A stretch of 64,000 bases of DNA from Symsagittifera roscoffensis (lineage: Eukaryota; Xenacoelomorpha; Acoela; Convolutidae): positions 64,001 to 128,000 of the forward strand of contig NW_026971550.1 in NCBI RefSeq assembly GCF_963678635.1, written 5' to 3'. Below, in pieces: positions 32,901-41,800 of the stretch. A program made the translations under genes and the position numbers. Positions within the stretch are counted from its first letter, which is position 1. Every line of letters starts with the position of its first letter. The notes under the pieces are model-generated. The model saw only the letters and a list, made by a program, of their open reading frames with translations. It was not told the DNA's origin and ran no database searches.

Positions 32901-35172
32901 GATGGGATGCTCTCTTTTTTATTGCTATTTTCCTTAATTGTGGTGTTAAGGTCATCATTAAGATTTCTGTCATCTTTGTGTTTTTATAGTCATGTGTATT
33001 TAATGAATATGCTTTTCGAACTAGTGTTTCGATTCGTACTGCTATTTGCTTGATGGTTTCGTTTGGTAATCTGCGAATTTCATTACATAAAACTCTTTGT
33101 TGTTGTTTGTTTCTTTCGGAGTCAAACATTTTTGAAAATTCTTGTGTAAACCTTTTCCAGTTTGATTTTATTTCTAGAGGTAGTACTGAAAACCATTTTT
33201 GGGCTGCGCCATCTAAGGTTGTTTGTATTAACGCTGTGCGTCGATGTATCCAATTTTGATGTAGTGGCGTATTAATTGGTTCAGGTCCAATATTTAAAAT
33301 CAGGTTTGCTGTTACTGCATTTAAATAATCTTCTACAGAATATTCAGGGTCTGTTCCTGTGAAAACCATTAAAGGTTTGTTTGATGTTATTGATGATCCA
33401 CCCATAAGGTATGGATTCATTGTCATTTGTAATGATTCTGCTGCATTTGGCATTTGAGAAAAATTTGAAAGTTGGTTTCTTGTTATTTCATGTTGTTGGA
33501 GATAATATGGGAGTGGTATTTCATTTTGCATTTGTGATGCTTGATACGAGTGTGCAGTCATTGGATTTTGTTGTTGAATTGGTTGAAAAGATTGTGTATT
33601 AATTAGATTTTGTTGTTGAATTGGTTGTTGATGTTGTGCATCTATTGGTTGTGGAGAAAAATTTCTATGATTTGTACGTGTTCTCTGTATTCCTTGTCTA
33701 CGATATTCTTGAGTATTTTGTGCAAATATATCTGGTTGTAAGAAATCATCATCTGAGGATAAATAATCCATTTGATAAGATGTTTGTTTTTTATTTTTAT
33801 TTTGCTGAAAAAATGGGTAATTTTCACTGTGATCCTGTGGAGGATTTGTTTGGAAATTTATTGAATTTGGTTGGGTCATTGGGTTATCCCAATTTCGAGA
33901 TCTTGTATATTGGTTAAAATTTCTTTGTGGTTGGTTATATGTTTTTGAGGGATGTGTATAATTATAATTATGGTCTGTAAAGTTGTTTCTAGTGAATGTT
34001 TTGCGTGTTTTTGATGGTATTGTCATGGGTCTGTATGTTTGGTAATCCATATGTGAATATTTAGGGGCAACCGAAGGTTTAACGGTTGATTGTAAGGTTA
34101 CCTGTGTTTGTGAAGGATTTGTATTTCTTGGTGTTGTTAAATTTGGGCGTATTGGTGAAATACTTTGTTGTGTAGTTGTTGTGTGTACAATTTCTTCATT
34201 TATGAAGTGTGATGGTGTCTGGATATCTTGTTGAGTAAGATTCCTAGTTCCATTGAGGTTTTCATTGTGTATAACTGTAGAGTTTAAACTATTATTTTGT
34301 GTATCGGGCAAAAATGTATTATAGTTTAATGGTGTTGCATCAATGGTTAATGGTATTACTTTTACATAATCTCTTATGTAAGATATCGTACTTATTGCTT
34401 GACTTGAGATTGATTGTGGGAAGCTTATAAATGCGGGATGAGACCATTCGGGGTCCCAAACATAATCTGATTGTTCTGTGATAGCGGTATCATCGTTCGA
34501 GTTTTGGGGTCTAAAATTTTTTCTTGCTTGTGCAATTAAATCAATATTGTGTGTGAAATAATCTATTATGAACCATGCCAAAGTTTTTTGTAGATCGTGT
34601 TTTGTATGTTGTGAAACGTCGTCTTTCGTGAAATTTTCTTTAATGATGTTTAAATAACTAGAGAGTAGTGTGATTTCATGTCGTACTCTTAAATGTTTAG
34701 ATGTTTCTGTCGGTGAGACATTTGTTATTGGGATTTCGTTTTCTAATATCGAAATATAACTATATATTTTTGCGAAAACTTCATTGGTGAATATGGAGTT
34801 TGCTCTTTGTGAGTTATGATATTGGATGCTTTTTATATATTCTGAAAAAACTTTTGAAAATTCTAAATCAAGATCGTCTGTTTGAATTGTATATTTTCTA
34901 TTATTATGGTTTGGTGAGGTGAATTCTATGGAGTAGATTCCATACTGTTGTGTTATGTTGTATATATCTTTTAAGTAGTGGTCTATGATTTGTCTTTTGA
35001 TTTTTACATCTGGGAACTCTGTTTTACATGGACTAATTCCGGGTTCAAATAAATTTAATAGTAAATTTTTGCAAAATATGTGCTGTCCTCTATCAGTGGT
35101 TGCATCTACTATAAAAGGAAAGATTTCATCATCATCTGGACTTTCTTCACCTGGGGTGTGCGTTGAGCTCAT
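26950..35172 (-). CDS. gag-pol: Gag-Pol polyprotein, full-length copy
   Basis: 2740 aa in one frame with no gag-pol frameshift. Approximate residues: N-terminal matrix-like region 1-230; Gln/Asn-rich linker to 590; Ty3-type capsid near 600-760 (FTGTDPEYSVEDYL, with WFSVLP); CCHC knuckle 842-855 (CNYCRRYGHSISEC); Arg/Asn/Tyr/Ser-rich tract 900-1080; aspartic protease 1226 (DSGA); RT 1540-1750 with TADMNSAY and YLDD at 1736; RNase H from 1881 (MCDAS); integrase zinc domain from 2247 (H..H, CNDCIVC); catalytic Asp 2317, Asp 2377 and Glu 2416 with 35 residues between the last two; GPY/F-type C-terminal module near 2594. All key catalytic residues are present. The ATG overlaps the end of ORF0 by 26 nt in another frame. 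It would provide particle assembly, reverse transcription and integration. Confidence 0.95.
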   Translation of the reverse strand: MSSTHTPGEESPDDDEIFPFIVDATTDRGQHIFCKNLLLNLFEPGISPCKTEFPDVKIKRQIIDHYLKDIYNITQQYGIYSIEFTSPNHNNRKYTIQTDDLDLEFSKVFSEYIKSIQYHNSQRANSIFTNEVFAKIYSYISILENEIPITNVSPTETSKHLRVRHEITLLSSYLNIIKENFTKDDVSQHTKHDLQKTLAWFIIDYFTHNIDLIAQARKNFRPQNSNDDTAITEQSDYVWDPEWSHPAFISFPQSISSQAISTISYIRDYVKVIPLTIDATPLNYNTFLPDTQNNSLNSTVIHNENLNGTRNLTQQDIQTPSHFINEEIVHTTTTQQSISPIRPNLTTPRNTNPSQTQVTLQSTVKPSVAPKYSHMDYQTYRPMTIPSKTRKTFTRNNFTDHNYNYTHPSKTYNQPQRNFNQYTRSRNWDNPMTQPNSINFQTNPPQDHSENYPFFQQNKNKKQTSYQMDYLSSDDDFLQPDIFAQNTQEYRRQGIQRTRTNHRNFSPQPIDAQHQQPIQQQNLINTQSFQPIQQQNPMTAHSYQASQMQNEIPLPYYLQQHEITRNQLSNFSQMPNAAESLQMTMNPYLMGGSSITSNKPLMVFTGTDPEYSVEDYLNAVTANLILNIGPEPINTPLHQNWIHRRTALIQTTLDGAAQKWFSVLPLEIKSNWKRFTQEFSKMFDSERNKQQQRVLCNEIRRLPNETIKQIAVRIETLVRKAYSLNTHDYKNTKMTEILMMTLTPQLRKIAIKKRASHPSSIREPDLDFRKLVDKLEQAEITMKLEETENLKLQYVNRIETTPTNINNIQESETDLVEKITEILNIYEKNPNFKGKPSFKKWCNYCRRYGHSISECRQKQQDNQNKPQKYKEPNKSFYQYMKKDQNLPNKTVHSNNSSGKPLPNNTNYTRNQSPYNSSYRGRSPERRNTQNSSQNHYNRPNSRSNYSRSNSNTQRFVSRSNSQSRNNYYPNNQSRNSSYNRNRNYSYNRNRSYSNNRNQNYPNNQSRNNSYNRSNYNRPNNNYQNRSRNNSQNRHSSYNNRYRNYSQSPHRNNNNYNNSNNRHRSSTPKHQRQINQVQSNPETTSDPPGIDDTVTDTLQLNQINCTSSDSESDTENTLSINMIKVENDYESVIYEQPFPSHIYENQSEFLQNYYTTPINSTPTTQETNEINTTNQTNKNTKTKCLNTNHIYQNIQKEQPKEKIWTIPFLLESPRNKEFQPPDLEIDFLIDSGAESNIINIPTWNEIKTLHPKLTPLETSSKLATAQGSTLINYGKIQLFLLPTRTMEQSKILNKPFKQIFHITDIKYNIIGIPFISKYIPTINILNSKILIKDKYTKTKETSLTFFQRLNKQPPFFSKFYPIFNQQRKHLKPLSGNIYNFSIKQVHQYDKEQNKQKFYMSEFEFKPIHKFFKITISSIKYLKNSNSDIISLHVYNNTPYQVTLPLGLLGYCETNATISPIHEKAYRVNNILQLLDICQSTILNEELSINNIISNENRNTDYFTKTPYFKPTFNISNYTEDQQKFLTMFNFQHSQITQDEFEKLAKQLIEYSSVYATSKFDVGKISSSLHLPLKPDAVFKKQRASKVPIHLHDKVNRLLDILEQYNIISPVNKEEQPKGNTFINPVIILAKGESLKIVLDARYLNSLIDESKCNWPIEPIQVILTKINGKYFTTADMNSAYNQMPLDEQSRRLTQFVIGNQQYEFNRLFYGISIGPAAFSAFMSKIFRPLILKKNAITYLDDVFMQSQTKDEMFNVLEKYHQILQNENLKAAPDKSHFFLTRVKFLGHNIERKTITPLKSRIDAIQKLQPPTNKKKIQEFLGMLNFLSKYVYKMQLYLRPFYNILRQQNNFEWNTEHQTRFEEVKKLLTEQIPNTIPDSNQPFYAMCDASNFGIGAALLQSHNGTNKMNLISANSRLFTQAELRLSTLMRECTAIIYTLTEYEFLILGSKHPTVLFTDHKPIIFLFTQKSNPNHRVYRFQLILMKFPNLHIVWTAGKNLALPDTLSRNTPPELLTRKTTVEIPKNIKFYLAENETSPRLECKYAVKTDIEQSQINNLQHFPLYLDCQNNHYEVDLLGTSTFKPIPYSQWIKNNTQQKRTKQHPPKKDHFPLIEKEDLTDKINLSGPQTNDSKYTINQVFDLHDPLDTIPLSKLEIENIFLPPTEIITISTLKQYQNLDPVIRQLKSWHKYKTKPIKADSTILGNKTLLRYFRKFNNTTINENTDLLEYNLNESTVPCLPLSMILIAFNISHTQNIKGHSGSEKTYSNFIQNFYFPNAPIWIKVLCNDCIVCQLNKPYPNQKQIAQKQDFKGQSLYFNHRISFDTKGPISPSSEGNSYIMVIVNAFTHYVALNPVPHCNAYYAYTTLYEHWIAKFGLPEILVTDNGTEFINNEIITLCHLYNIKHKPRTSHAPWTNGLVEGMNRSLQEYLRCIINGNDTKYTEWSADVKLFPLAYNSQITTTLGMSPYEMVFNQKPRKPIMFTANSHKNAQGYCQPNKDSFCYNLPLHTHDEDHFHHPQILKLASDTHTEWILNRDKKHNEIYQKITKKLLQRQNINEQINSRFTPASELKIGTFVLIPNFNTQKGISKKLQPLRKGPYQIIAKPTDVTYKITDSNKKEIVQHRNNLLPYYPKEYALRELTQLYSFTGLKIIQNEPHLKNTEQNDNPTKNQNTKPTATKNNTQNHKESPKQRKNRKMTEQIIPQEQIDKSENRKTTRLRNQPRKNYKIFIPQSKILKKVEFQK

Positions 35173-35614
35173 TTTTTCGTTCGATGACTGTTAATATGTA
35201 ATTATTAATGTGTCGAATTGGTTGATTCCAATTGTATAAATGTACTGGTTTGTGTTTATACTGCTTTTTTATTCTTCTTTTTCCTCTTTTTGATGAATTT
35301 GAAGTTGTTTCTGAGTCAGAAAAATATAATTGATCGTGAAGTGGGTAATTTTTATCTATTGATTCTTTTAGTTTGTAAAGTTCGTCTAAACTGTTGGTTT
35401 CTGATTCTGAAAATGCGTTTCGATTTTTTGAAAATCTTTTTCGTGTTATTTGTCTTTGTTTCGTTATTATTTTTCTTTTTAGTGTTTGTCGTTTTGTTCG
35501 AATGTATCCAACTGTTTGTGTATGAGGTGTGATTACAAGGTCGTATTTTTTGTTATCTATTTCACAATTGTGTAAAACGATTGTTTGTTTATTTCCTAGG
35601 TTTTTAAATGACAT
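35147..35614 (-). CDS. ORF0, 155-aa basic pre-gag protein, copy 2
   Basis: The first frame after the leader. The product is strongly basic (Lys/Arg-rich 40-65 and 108-122) with an acidic/Ser patch (SESETNS, FSDSETTS). No signal peptide or membrane segment. It overlaps the gag-pol ATG by 26 nt. A diverged but clearly homologous 152-aa protein occurs in element B, with conserved blocks NLGNKQTI, DLVITPH, VGYIRTKRQTL, KRFSK, DQLYF and KP..LYNW.QP. Conservation across two diverged elements argues that it is a real gene. Function unknown; RNA binding is a guess from the charge. Confidence 0.8.
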   Translation of the reverse strand: MSFKNLGNKQTIVLHNCEIDNKKYDLVITPHTQTVGYIRTKRQTLKRKIITKQRQITRKRFSKNRNAFSESETNSLDELYKLKESIDKNYPLHDQLYFSDSETTSNSSKRGKRRIKKQYKHKPVHLYNWNQPIRHINNYILTVIERKNELNAHPR

Positions 35615-35884
35615 AAGGTTTAGGATGACGGATGCAAAAGGTTGTTAAATGGTTTCTATTTTCTTAAACTGTTAGTTCTTACGATTTTTTGGTTAGCTTA
35701 ACCTGGGTCTATTTGTTCAGGGTTGGAGAGAAAAGTATATCGATTCCGAAGAATGATTTTTTACTTTCTCGTGGCTAGTATAAGTTAAGGTGTTAACTTA
35801 CTTAATCTTACTTAGGGGTAGTGATTGTGTTCAAGGGTTGGAGAATAGTAAATCGATCCACAAGGTTCAGGTATAATTAGAATG
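35615..35884 (-). other. Duplicated leader remnant between gag-pol cassettes
   Basis: A copy of the last part of the 5' leader (matching 44037-44306), now between the truncated gag-pol and the second ORF0. It keeps the conserved TTCTCCAACCC and AAGTAAGATTAAG segments, so any ribosome-entry or splice signal there is also duplicated. Confidence 0.75.
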
Positions 35885-38800
35885 CGAGTAGCGAGTAGCG
35901 GAGGCTGGTGTAAAACGTGAATTGATTTGTTCATTAATATTTTGTCTTTGTAATAACTTTTTTGTTATTTTTTGATAAATTTCATTGTGTTTTTTATCTC
36001 TATTTAGAATCCATTCGGTGTGTGTACCGGAGGCTAGTTTAAGAATTTGTGGGTGATGAAAATGATCTTCATCGTGTGTATGTAAAGGTAGGTTATAACA
36101 AAATGAGTCTTTATTTGGTTGACAATAACCTTGTGCGTTTTTATGAGAATTTGCTGTAAACATTATTGGTTTGCGTGGCTTTTGGTTAAAAACCATTTCG
36201 TATGGTGACATTCCTAAAGTTGTCGTTATTTGTGAATTATATGCTAAGGGAAATAATTTTACATCTGCTGACCATTCGGTATATTTTGTATCATTTCCGT
36301 TGATGATACATCTAAGATATTCTTGTAATGAACGGTTCATACCTTCGACTAAGCCGTTTGTCCAAGGTGCATGAGATGTACGTGGTTTGTGTTTAATGTT
36401 ATATAAATGACATAGTGTGATAATTTCATTATTTATGAATTCTGTACCGTTGTCTGTAACTAAAATTTCTGGTAGTCCGAATTTTGCTATCCAGTGTTCA
36501 TAGAGTGTTGTGTAAGCGTAATAAGCGTTACAATGTGGTACTGGGTTAAGTGCTACATAATGTGTAAATGCGTTAACAATTACCATAATGTAGGAGTTTC
36601 CTTCTGATGAGGGTGAAATTGGTCCTTTAGTATCAAATGAGATACGATGATTAAAGTACAAACTTTGTCCTTTAAAATCTTGTTTTTGTGCTATTTGTTT
36701 TTGATTTGGGTAAGGTTTATTTAGTTGACATACTATACAGTCATTGCATAGTACTTTTATCCAAATTGGTGCATTTGGGAAATAAAAGTTTTGTATAAAA
36801 TTTGAATATGTTTTTTCTGATCCAGAGTGTCCTTTAATATTTTGTGTATGTGAAATATTAAAAGCTATAAGAATCATACTTAAAGGGAGACATGGAACTG
36901 TAGATTCATTCAGGTTATACTCTAAAAGGTCTGTATTTTCGTTAATTGTTGTGTTGTTAAATTTGCGAAAGTATCGGAGGAGTGTTTTGTTTCCTAGAAT
37001 GGTTGAATCTGCTTTGATAGGTTTAGTTTTATATTTGTGCCATGATTTCAGTTGTCGAATTACTGGGTCAAGGTTTTGATATTGTTTCAGTGTTGAAATT
37101 GTAATTATTTCTGTTGGGGGGAGAAAAATGTTTTCGATTTCTAATTTAGATAAGGGTATTGTATCAAGTGGGTCGTGGAGGTCAAAAACTTGATTTATTG
37201 TGTATTTTGAATCATTTGTTTGTGGTCCTGATAAATTTATTTTATCAGTTAAATCTTCTTTTTCAATTAGTGGAAAATGGTCTTTCTTAGGCGGGTGTTG
37301 TTTTGTTCGTTTTTGTTGGGTGTTATTTTTTATCCATTGAGAATATGGGATTGGTTTGAAAGTTGATGTTCCAAGTAGATCAACTTCATAATGATTATTT
37401 TGACAATCTAAATAAAGTGGAAAATGTTGTAAATTATTTATTTGTGATTGTTCAATATCAGTTTTTACTGCATATTTGCATTCCAATCGGGGTGATGTTT
37501 CGTTTTCTGCAAGGTAGAATTTTATGTTTTTGGGTATTTCAACTGTTGTTTTTCGTGTAAGTAATTCAGGTGGTGTATTTCGACTTAAGGTGTCTGGTAA
37601 TGCAAGATTTTTTCCTGCAGTCCAAACTATATGTAAGTTTGGAAATTTCATTAGAATTAGTTGAAATCTGTAAACTCGGTGGTTTGGGTTAGATTTTTGT
37701 GTAAAGAGAAAGATGATTGGTTTATGGTCTGTGAATAGAACTGTTGGATGTTTTGATCCAAGTATCAGAAATTCATATTCTGTCAGTGTATATATTATGG
37801 CTGTACATTCTCTCATTAGAGTTGAGAGTCGTAGCTCTGCTTGAGTGAATAATCGAGAATTTGCTGATATGAGGTTCATTTTATTTGTACCATTATGTGA
37901 TTGTAATAGTGCTGCACCGATGCCAAAGTTCGAAGCATCGCACATTGCATAAAATGGTTGATTTGAATCTGGAATTGTGTTTGGAATTTGTTCAGTTAAA
38001 AGTTTCTTTACTTCTTCAAATCGTGTTTGATGTTCTGTGTTCCATTCAAAATTATTTTGTTGTCTAAGGATGTTATAAAATGGTCGTAGATATAATTGCA
38101 TTTTATAAACATATTTACTTAAAAAGTTTAACATTCCAAGAAATTCTTGGATTTTCTTTTTATTTGTTGGTGGTTGAAGTTTTTGAATAGCGTCAATGCG
38201 TGATTTCAATGGAGTGATTGTTTTTCTTTCTATATTATGTCCTAAGAATTTAACTCTTGTCAAAAAGAAGTGTGATTTATCGGGGGCGGCCTTCAGATTT
38301 TCGTTCTGAAGTATTTGGTGATATTTTTCTAAAACATTGAACATCTCGTCTTTTGTTTGTGATTGCATAAAAACATCGTCTAAATAGGTGATTGCGTTTT
38401 TCTTGAGTATCAGTGGTCTAAAAATTTTGCTCATAAAAGCTGAAAATGCTGCTGGTCCTATGGATATTCCATAGAATAAGCGGTTGAATTCATATTGTTG
38501 GTTTCCGATAACAAATTGTGTTAAACGTCGTGATTGTTCATCTAGTGGCATTTGATTGTATGCACTATTCATATCGGCGGTTGTAAAGTATTTGCCGTTT
38601 ATTTTTGTTAAAATAACTTGTATTGGTTCAATGGGCCAATTACATTTTGATTCATCTATGAGTGAATTGAGGTATCTAGCGTCGAGAACGATTTTTAATG
38701 ATTCTCCTTTAGCTAGAATGATAACGGGGTTGATAAATGTGTTGCCTTTTGGTTGTTCTTCTTTATTAACTGGTGATATAATGTTGTATTGTTCTAAAAT

Positions 38801-41800
38801 ATCGAGTAATCTGTTCACTTTATCATGTAAGTGAATTGGTACTTTACTTGCTCTCTGTTTTTTGAAAACTGCGTCTGGTTTTAACGGGAGATGTAGTGAT
38901 GAACTGATTTTTCCAACATCGAATTTTGATGTTGCATAGACTGATGAATATTCAATTAGCTGTTTGGCTAACTTTTCGAATTCGTCTTGTGTTATTTGTG
39001 AATGTTGGAAATTAAACATTGTTAAAAATTTCTGTTGGTCCTCTGTGTAGTTACTTATGTTGAATGTAGGTTTGAAATATGGAGTTTTTGTGAAATAATC
39101 CGTATTTATGTTTTCGTTACTTATTATATTATTTATAGATAATTCTTCATTAAGAATTGTAGATTGGCAAATATCTAGTAATTGGAGTATATTATTTACG
39201 CGATAGGCTTTTTCGTGTATTGGTGATATTGTAGCGTTGGTTTCACAATATCCTAAAAGTCCTAAAGGTAATGTTACTTGGTAAGGTGTGTTGTTATAGA
39301 CATGTAAGGAAATGATATCGGAATTCGAATTTTTCAAATATTTTATGGATGAGATTGTGATTTTGAAAAATTTGTGAATAGGTTTGAATTCAAATTCTGA
39401 CATATAAAATTTTTGTTTGTTTTGTTCTTTATCATATTGGTGAACTTGTTTGATTGAAAAATTATAGATATTTCCTGATAGTGGTTTTAGGTGTTTTCTT
39501 TGTTGGTTAAATATCGGGTAGAATTTTGAAAAGAATGGTGGTTGTTTATTTAATCTTTGAAAAAATGTTAAGGATGTTTCTTTTGTTTTTGTATATTTAT
39601 CTTTGATTAATATTTTACTATTTAGTATGTTAATTGTTGGTATATACTTCGAAATAAATGGTATTCCAATGATATTATATTTAATGTCAGTGATATGGAA
39701 TATTTGTTTAAATGGCTTATTTAAAATTTTGCTTTGTTCCATTGTTCTGGTGGGGAGGAGAAATAATTGGATTTTTCCGTAGTTTATCAATGTTGATCCT
39801 TGTGCTGTTGCTAGTTTGCTGGAGGTTTCAAGAGGTGTTAGCTTTGGGTGTAAGGTTTTTATTTCATTCCATGTGGGGATGTTTATTATGTTTGATTCTG
39901 CTCCTGAATCAATTAAAAAATCTATTTCAAGGTCTGGTGGTTGAAATTCTTTATTTCTTGGGCTTTCTAAGAGAAATGGAATTGTCCAAATTTTTTCTTT
40001 GGGTTGTTCTTTTTGTATATTTTGATAAATGTGGTTTGTATTCAAGCATTTTGTTTTGGTATTTTTATTGGTTTGATTTGTAGTGTTAATCTCATTTGTT
40101 TCTTGTGTCGTTGGTGTGGAATTTATGGGTGTAGTGTAATAATTTTGAAGAAATTCTGATTGATTTTCATATATGTGTGATGGAAAGGGTTGTTCATATA
40201 TGACAGATTCATAGTCATTTTCGACTTTTATCATATTGATAGAAAGAGTGTTTTCAGTATCACTTTCTGAATCTGATGATGTACAGTTTATTTGATTGAG
40301 TTGTAACGTATCAGTTACTGTGTCATCAATACCTGGAGGGTCTGATGTTGTTTCTGGATTTGACTGTACTTGATTGATTTGTCTTTGATGTTTAGGTGTA
40401 CTACTTCTGTGGCGATTATTAGAATTATTATAGTTATTATTATTCCGGTGTGGTGATTGGGAATAATTTCTATAACGATTATTATAACTTGAGTGTCGAT
40501 TTTGTGAATTATTTCGTGATCTGTTTTGGTAATTATTGTTTGGTCTGTTATAGTTCGATCTATTATATGAGTTATTCCTTGATTGATTGTTCGGGTAATT
40601 CTGGTTTCGGTTGTTTGAATAACTTCTATTTCGATTATAGGAGTAGTTTCTATTCCTATTGTATGATGAATTTCGTGATTGGTTGTTTGGATAGTAGTTA
40701 TTTCTTGATTGGGAATTAGATCTAGAAACAAATCGTTGTGTATTTGAATTTGATCTGGAGTAGTTACTTCTACTATTTGGTCTATTGTAGTGATTTTGTG
40801 ATGAATTTTGTGTATTTCTTCGTTCTGGCGATCTTCCTCTATAACTTGAGTTATATGGTGATTGATTTCTTGTATAATTTGTATTGTTCGGGAGTGGTTT
40901 TCCTGAACTGTTGTTGCTGTGGACTGTTTTGTTCGGTAGATTTTGATCTTTTTTCATGTATTGATAGAATGATTTATTTGGTTCTTTATATTTTTGAGGT
41001 TTATTTTGATTGTCTTGCTGTTTTTGTCTACATTCAGAAATACTATGTCCGTATCGTCGGCAATAATTACACCATTTTTTGAAAGATGGTTTGCCTTTAA
41101 AGTTCGGGTTCTTTTCGTAAATATTGAGTATTTCAGTGATTTTTTCAACGAGGTCTGTCTCTGATTCCTGTATATTATTAATATTAGTGGGAGTCGTTTC
41201 AATTCTGTTAACGTATTGTAATTTCAGATTTTCCGTTTCTTCTAGTTTCATCGTGATTTCTGCTTGTTCTAATTTGTCTACTAGTTTTCGAAAATCTAAA
41301 TCGGGTTCTCGAATTGAAGAAGGATGGGATGCTCTCTTTTTTATTGCTATTTTCCTTAATTGTGGTGTTAAGGTCATCATTAAGATTTCTGTCATCTTTG
41401 TGTTTTTATAGTCATGTGTATTTAATGAATATGCTTTTCGAACTAGTGTTTCGATTCGTACTGCTATTTGCTTGATGGTTTCGTTTGGTAATCTGCGAAT
41501 TTCATTACATAAAACTCTTTGTTGTTGTTTGTTTCTTTCGGAGTCAAACATTTTTGAAAATTCTTGTGTAAACCTTTTCCAGTTTGATTTTATTTCTAGA
41601 GGTAGTACTGAAAACCATTTTTGGGCTGCGCCATCTAAGGTTGTTTGTATTAACGCTGTGCGTCGATGTATCCAATTTTGATGTAGTGGCGTATTAATTG
41701 GTTCAGGTCCAATATTTAAAATCAGGTTTGCTGTTACTGCATTTAAATAATCTTCTACAGAATATTCAGGGTCTGTTCCTGTGAAAACCATTAAAGGTTT

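Larger units (their letters stand above)
27477..35891 (-). repeat. Internal tandem duplication, sense-distal unit
   Basis: 8415 bp matching 35899-44313 at a constant offset of 8422. It runs from within the integrase C-terminal coding region through gag-pol, ORF0 and about 280 bases of leader. I count about 11 substitutions between the units and no indels. Confidence 0.95.

Noticed and set aside
27015-35532. Numerous plus-strand frames of 60-123 codons within element A
   Set aside because: Antisense shadows of gag-pol; they repeat at +8422 only because the region is duplicated.
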